This document shows positions 20,299-21,369 of a stretch of DNA of 21,369 bases, piece by piece. The stretch comes from Plakobranchus ocellatus (taxonomy: Eukaryota > Mollusca > Gastropoda > Plakobranchidae). The notes below the pieces were generated by a model. That model ran no database searches and was not told where the DNA came from. It saw nothing but the letters and a program-made list of their open reading frames with translations. The stretch lies in contig BLXT01002372.1 of NCBI GenBank assembly GCA_019648995.1, forward strand, positions 349,361 through 370,729. Direction: 5' to 3'. The first letter of the stretch is position 1. The number at the start of each line of letters is the position of its first letter. The position numbers and the translations under genes were made by a program.

Positions 20299-20342
20299 CC
20301 CCCACCCCACAACACACACATACACTCACACACTCATACACA
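20299..20342 (+). repeat. Imperfect (CA)n microsatellite
   Basis: CA-rich stretch with ACACACAC and CACTCACACACTC interruptions. Confidence 0.8.
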
Positions 20343-21369
20343 AAGAAAGAAGATAGAAACAATCAAATATTCCTCATCAGAGAAACTACGCTTGAAAGCA
20401 TAAATAACAAATTCAAATCCAATCCTGTTCCAAAATTAAGTTCCTCGCTTCAAGTAGCAAATATTTGTTTGATACATTCTAGGATATAATTATATTAGTT
20501 CTAGCTATTTCAAAAAACGCACAATTACACCTTGAAACTGTCATTTGGAGTGCTCCTGGGGAACTAAATAATCACTATTGTTTTTTTAATCAGAAAATAT
20601 TGATGGTTTTAGGCCTTCTTTGTCAGTACAGATGCTAAAATTGCTTTATCACACCACCATCTTCTCAAGAAATTCAAAATGAAGGGGATGCAAAAATGTG
20701 AGGAAACTATCAGGTGGTAGAGAGAGACCAGTAACAATCGATATCTTCAAAAACTTTAGTTCAATTAATTTGCAAACAATTTCAAAACTGTGGTACAATT
20801 CAACGTGTAAAAATTCAAAAAAGTATTCTCTTGATTTGAAGTGGTCTGGCAGTGTTATTATGCAATGCTATTTCCATGTACTTTCACTACACTCTGTGCA
20901 TCCTCTTCATTTTGTGAGAAGATGGCTCAGCAGTGTGATAGATCTATAGCTCATTTGGAAAAATTTTCGCCACACTAAACCACTTCATACTAACAGAAAT
21001 CACACTTTATATAAGGCTGGAAAACATTGTTTTATTCTCCTTGACACAATTTTTTTTTTTACAAAATGTGGAAAAATTGTTGTACAATAAGCTTAGAGCA
21101 GCCAGGTGGGAATTCCAGTAAGGACACCTTTTTTCAATGATCTTAACCTGGTCTGTCACGTAGTTTGGGGCACAAATGTAAACAATGCCGAATTTCTCAT
21201 TTCTGTTAGATCTAGATCTATAATCAGTGCAGAATTCAAAGTTTTAGAATTGCAATACAGACCTACATAAACATTTTCCATACTATGTAATCAGATTTTA
21301 AGGTTTTTAGGCTAGATCTATTGTTGCTTGTTAGACCAACTAGTTCCACTTTCGATAATAATACTGTTG

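Larger units (their letters stand above)
18420..21369. other. Upstream flank of the RNF141-like gene, no gene supported
   Basis: The minus-strand side should contain the promoter, but I see no convincing TATA or initiator. The longest ORF (18735-19097, minus, 120 codons, with a basic KKKRPRK stretch) has no recognisable similarity and is near the length expected by chance at this base composition. Small hairpins and a CA-rich tract are listed separately. Confidence 0.45.

Noticed and set aside
21010..21246. About 80-codon minus-strand open frame with FGIVYICAPNYVTDQ and a possible donor CAG|gttaag
   Set aside because: Looks somewhat protein-like, but there is no recognised family, the acceptor is poor, and several frames this long are expected by chance.
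1..21369. CRISPR array, bacterial operon or phage module
   Set aside because: The tandem arrays have no regular unique spacers. The window has spliced metazoan coding exons and no bacterial gene organisation.

Overview
This is a stretch of animal nuclear DNA: very AT-rich, mostly non-coding, with GT-AG introns, microsatellites and decayed mobile-element fragments. The ORFs show no bacterial or viral organisation. The only gene I can identify securely is a complete five-coding-exon orthologue of the metazoan RING E3 ubiquitin ligase RNF141 (ZNF230), on the minus strand between 17950 and 13473. Its divergence from the human protein, together with frequent TAGATCTA-type motifs and GGCCTA-type words, fits an invertebrate, most likely a mollusc and perhaps a gastropod. 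That placement is an impression, not a demonstration.

Layout, low to high coordinates. Positions 1-2070 are AT-rich with GT, AG and GGA simple repeats and a possible tRNA-derived SINE relic on the minus strand near 1900. A 40-bp-period degenerate minisatellite lies at 2072-2505. A block at 3925-4348 is richer in GC than its surroundings and holds two minus-strand open stretches that could be terminal exons of an unidentified gene, or nothing. A second minisatellite (33-34 bp period) is at 5070-5245. A clear 250-bp MITE with 34-bp terminal inverted repeats and TATA target duplications lies at 5442-5691. A decayed THAP zinc-finger sequence at 6566-6880 (plus strand) has lost its first zinc cysteine and has a stop at the usual tryptophan position. 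It sits in a roughly 1.5-kb block bracketed by copies of one short repeat, and a partial inverted copy of its 3' part lies nearby. Positions 7570-13470 hold only small hairpins and short duplications plus, presumably, the 3' UTR of the RNF141 gene.

The RNF141-like gene occupies 18.4 kb down to about 13.0 kb. Its five coding exons join in frame to give 316 residues: an N-myristoylation-type start (MGQNPS), the conserved middle domain, a complete C3HC4 RING finger, the family's conserved C-terminal segment, and an extra tail rich in His/Gln and Asp that human RNF141 lacks. A probable 5' UTR intron would join two pieces of a 38-residue upstream ORF whose stop overlaps the start of a second upstream ORF. 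Positions 18420-21369 are upstream flanking DNA with no gene I can support.
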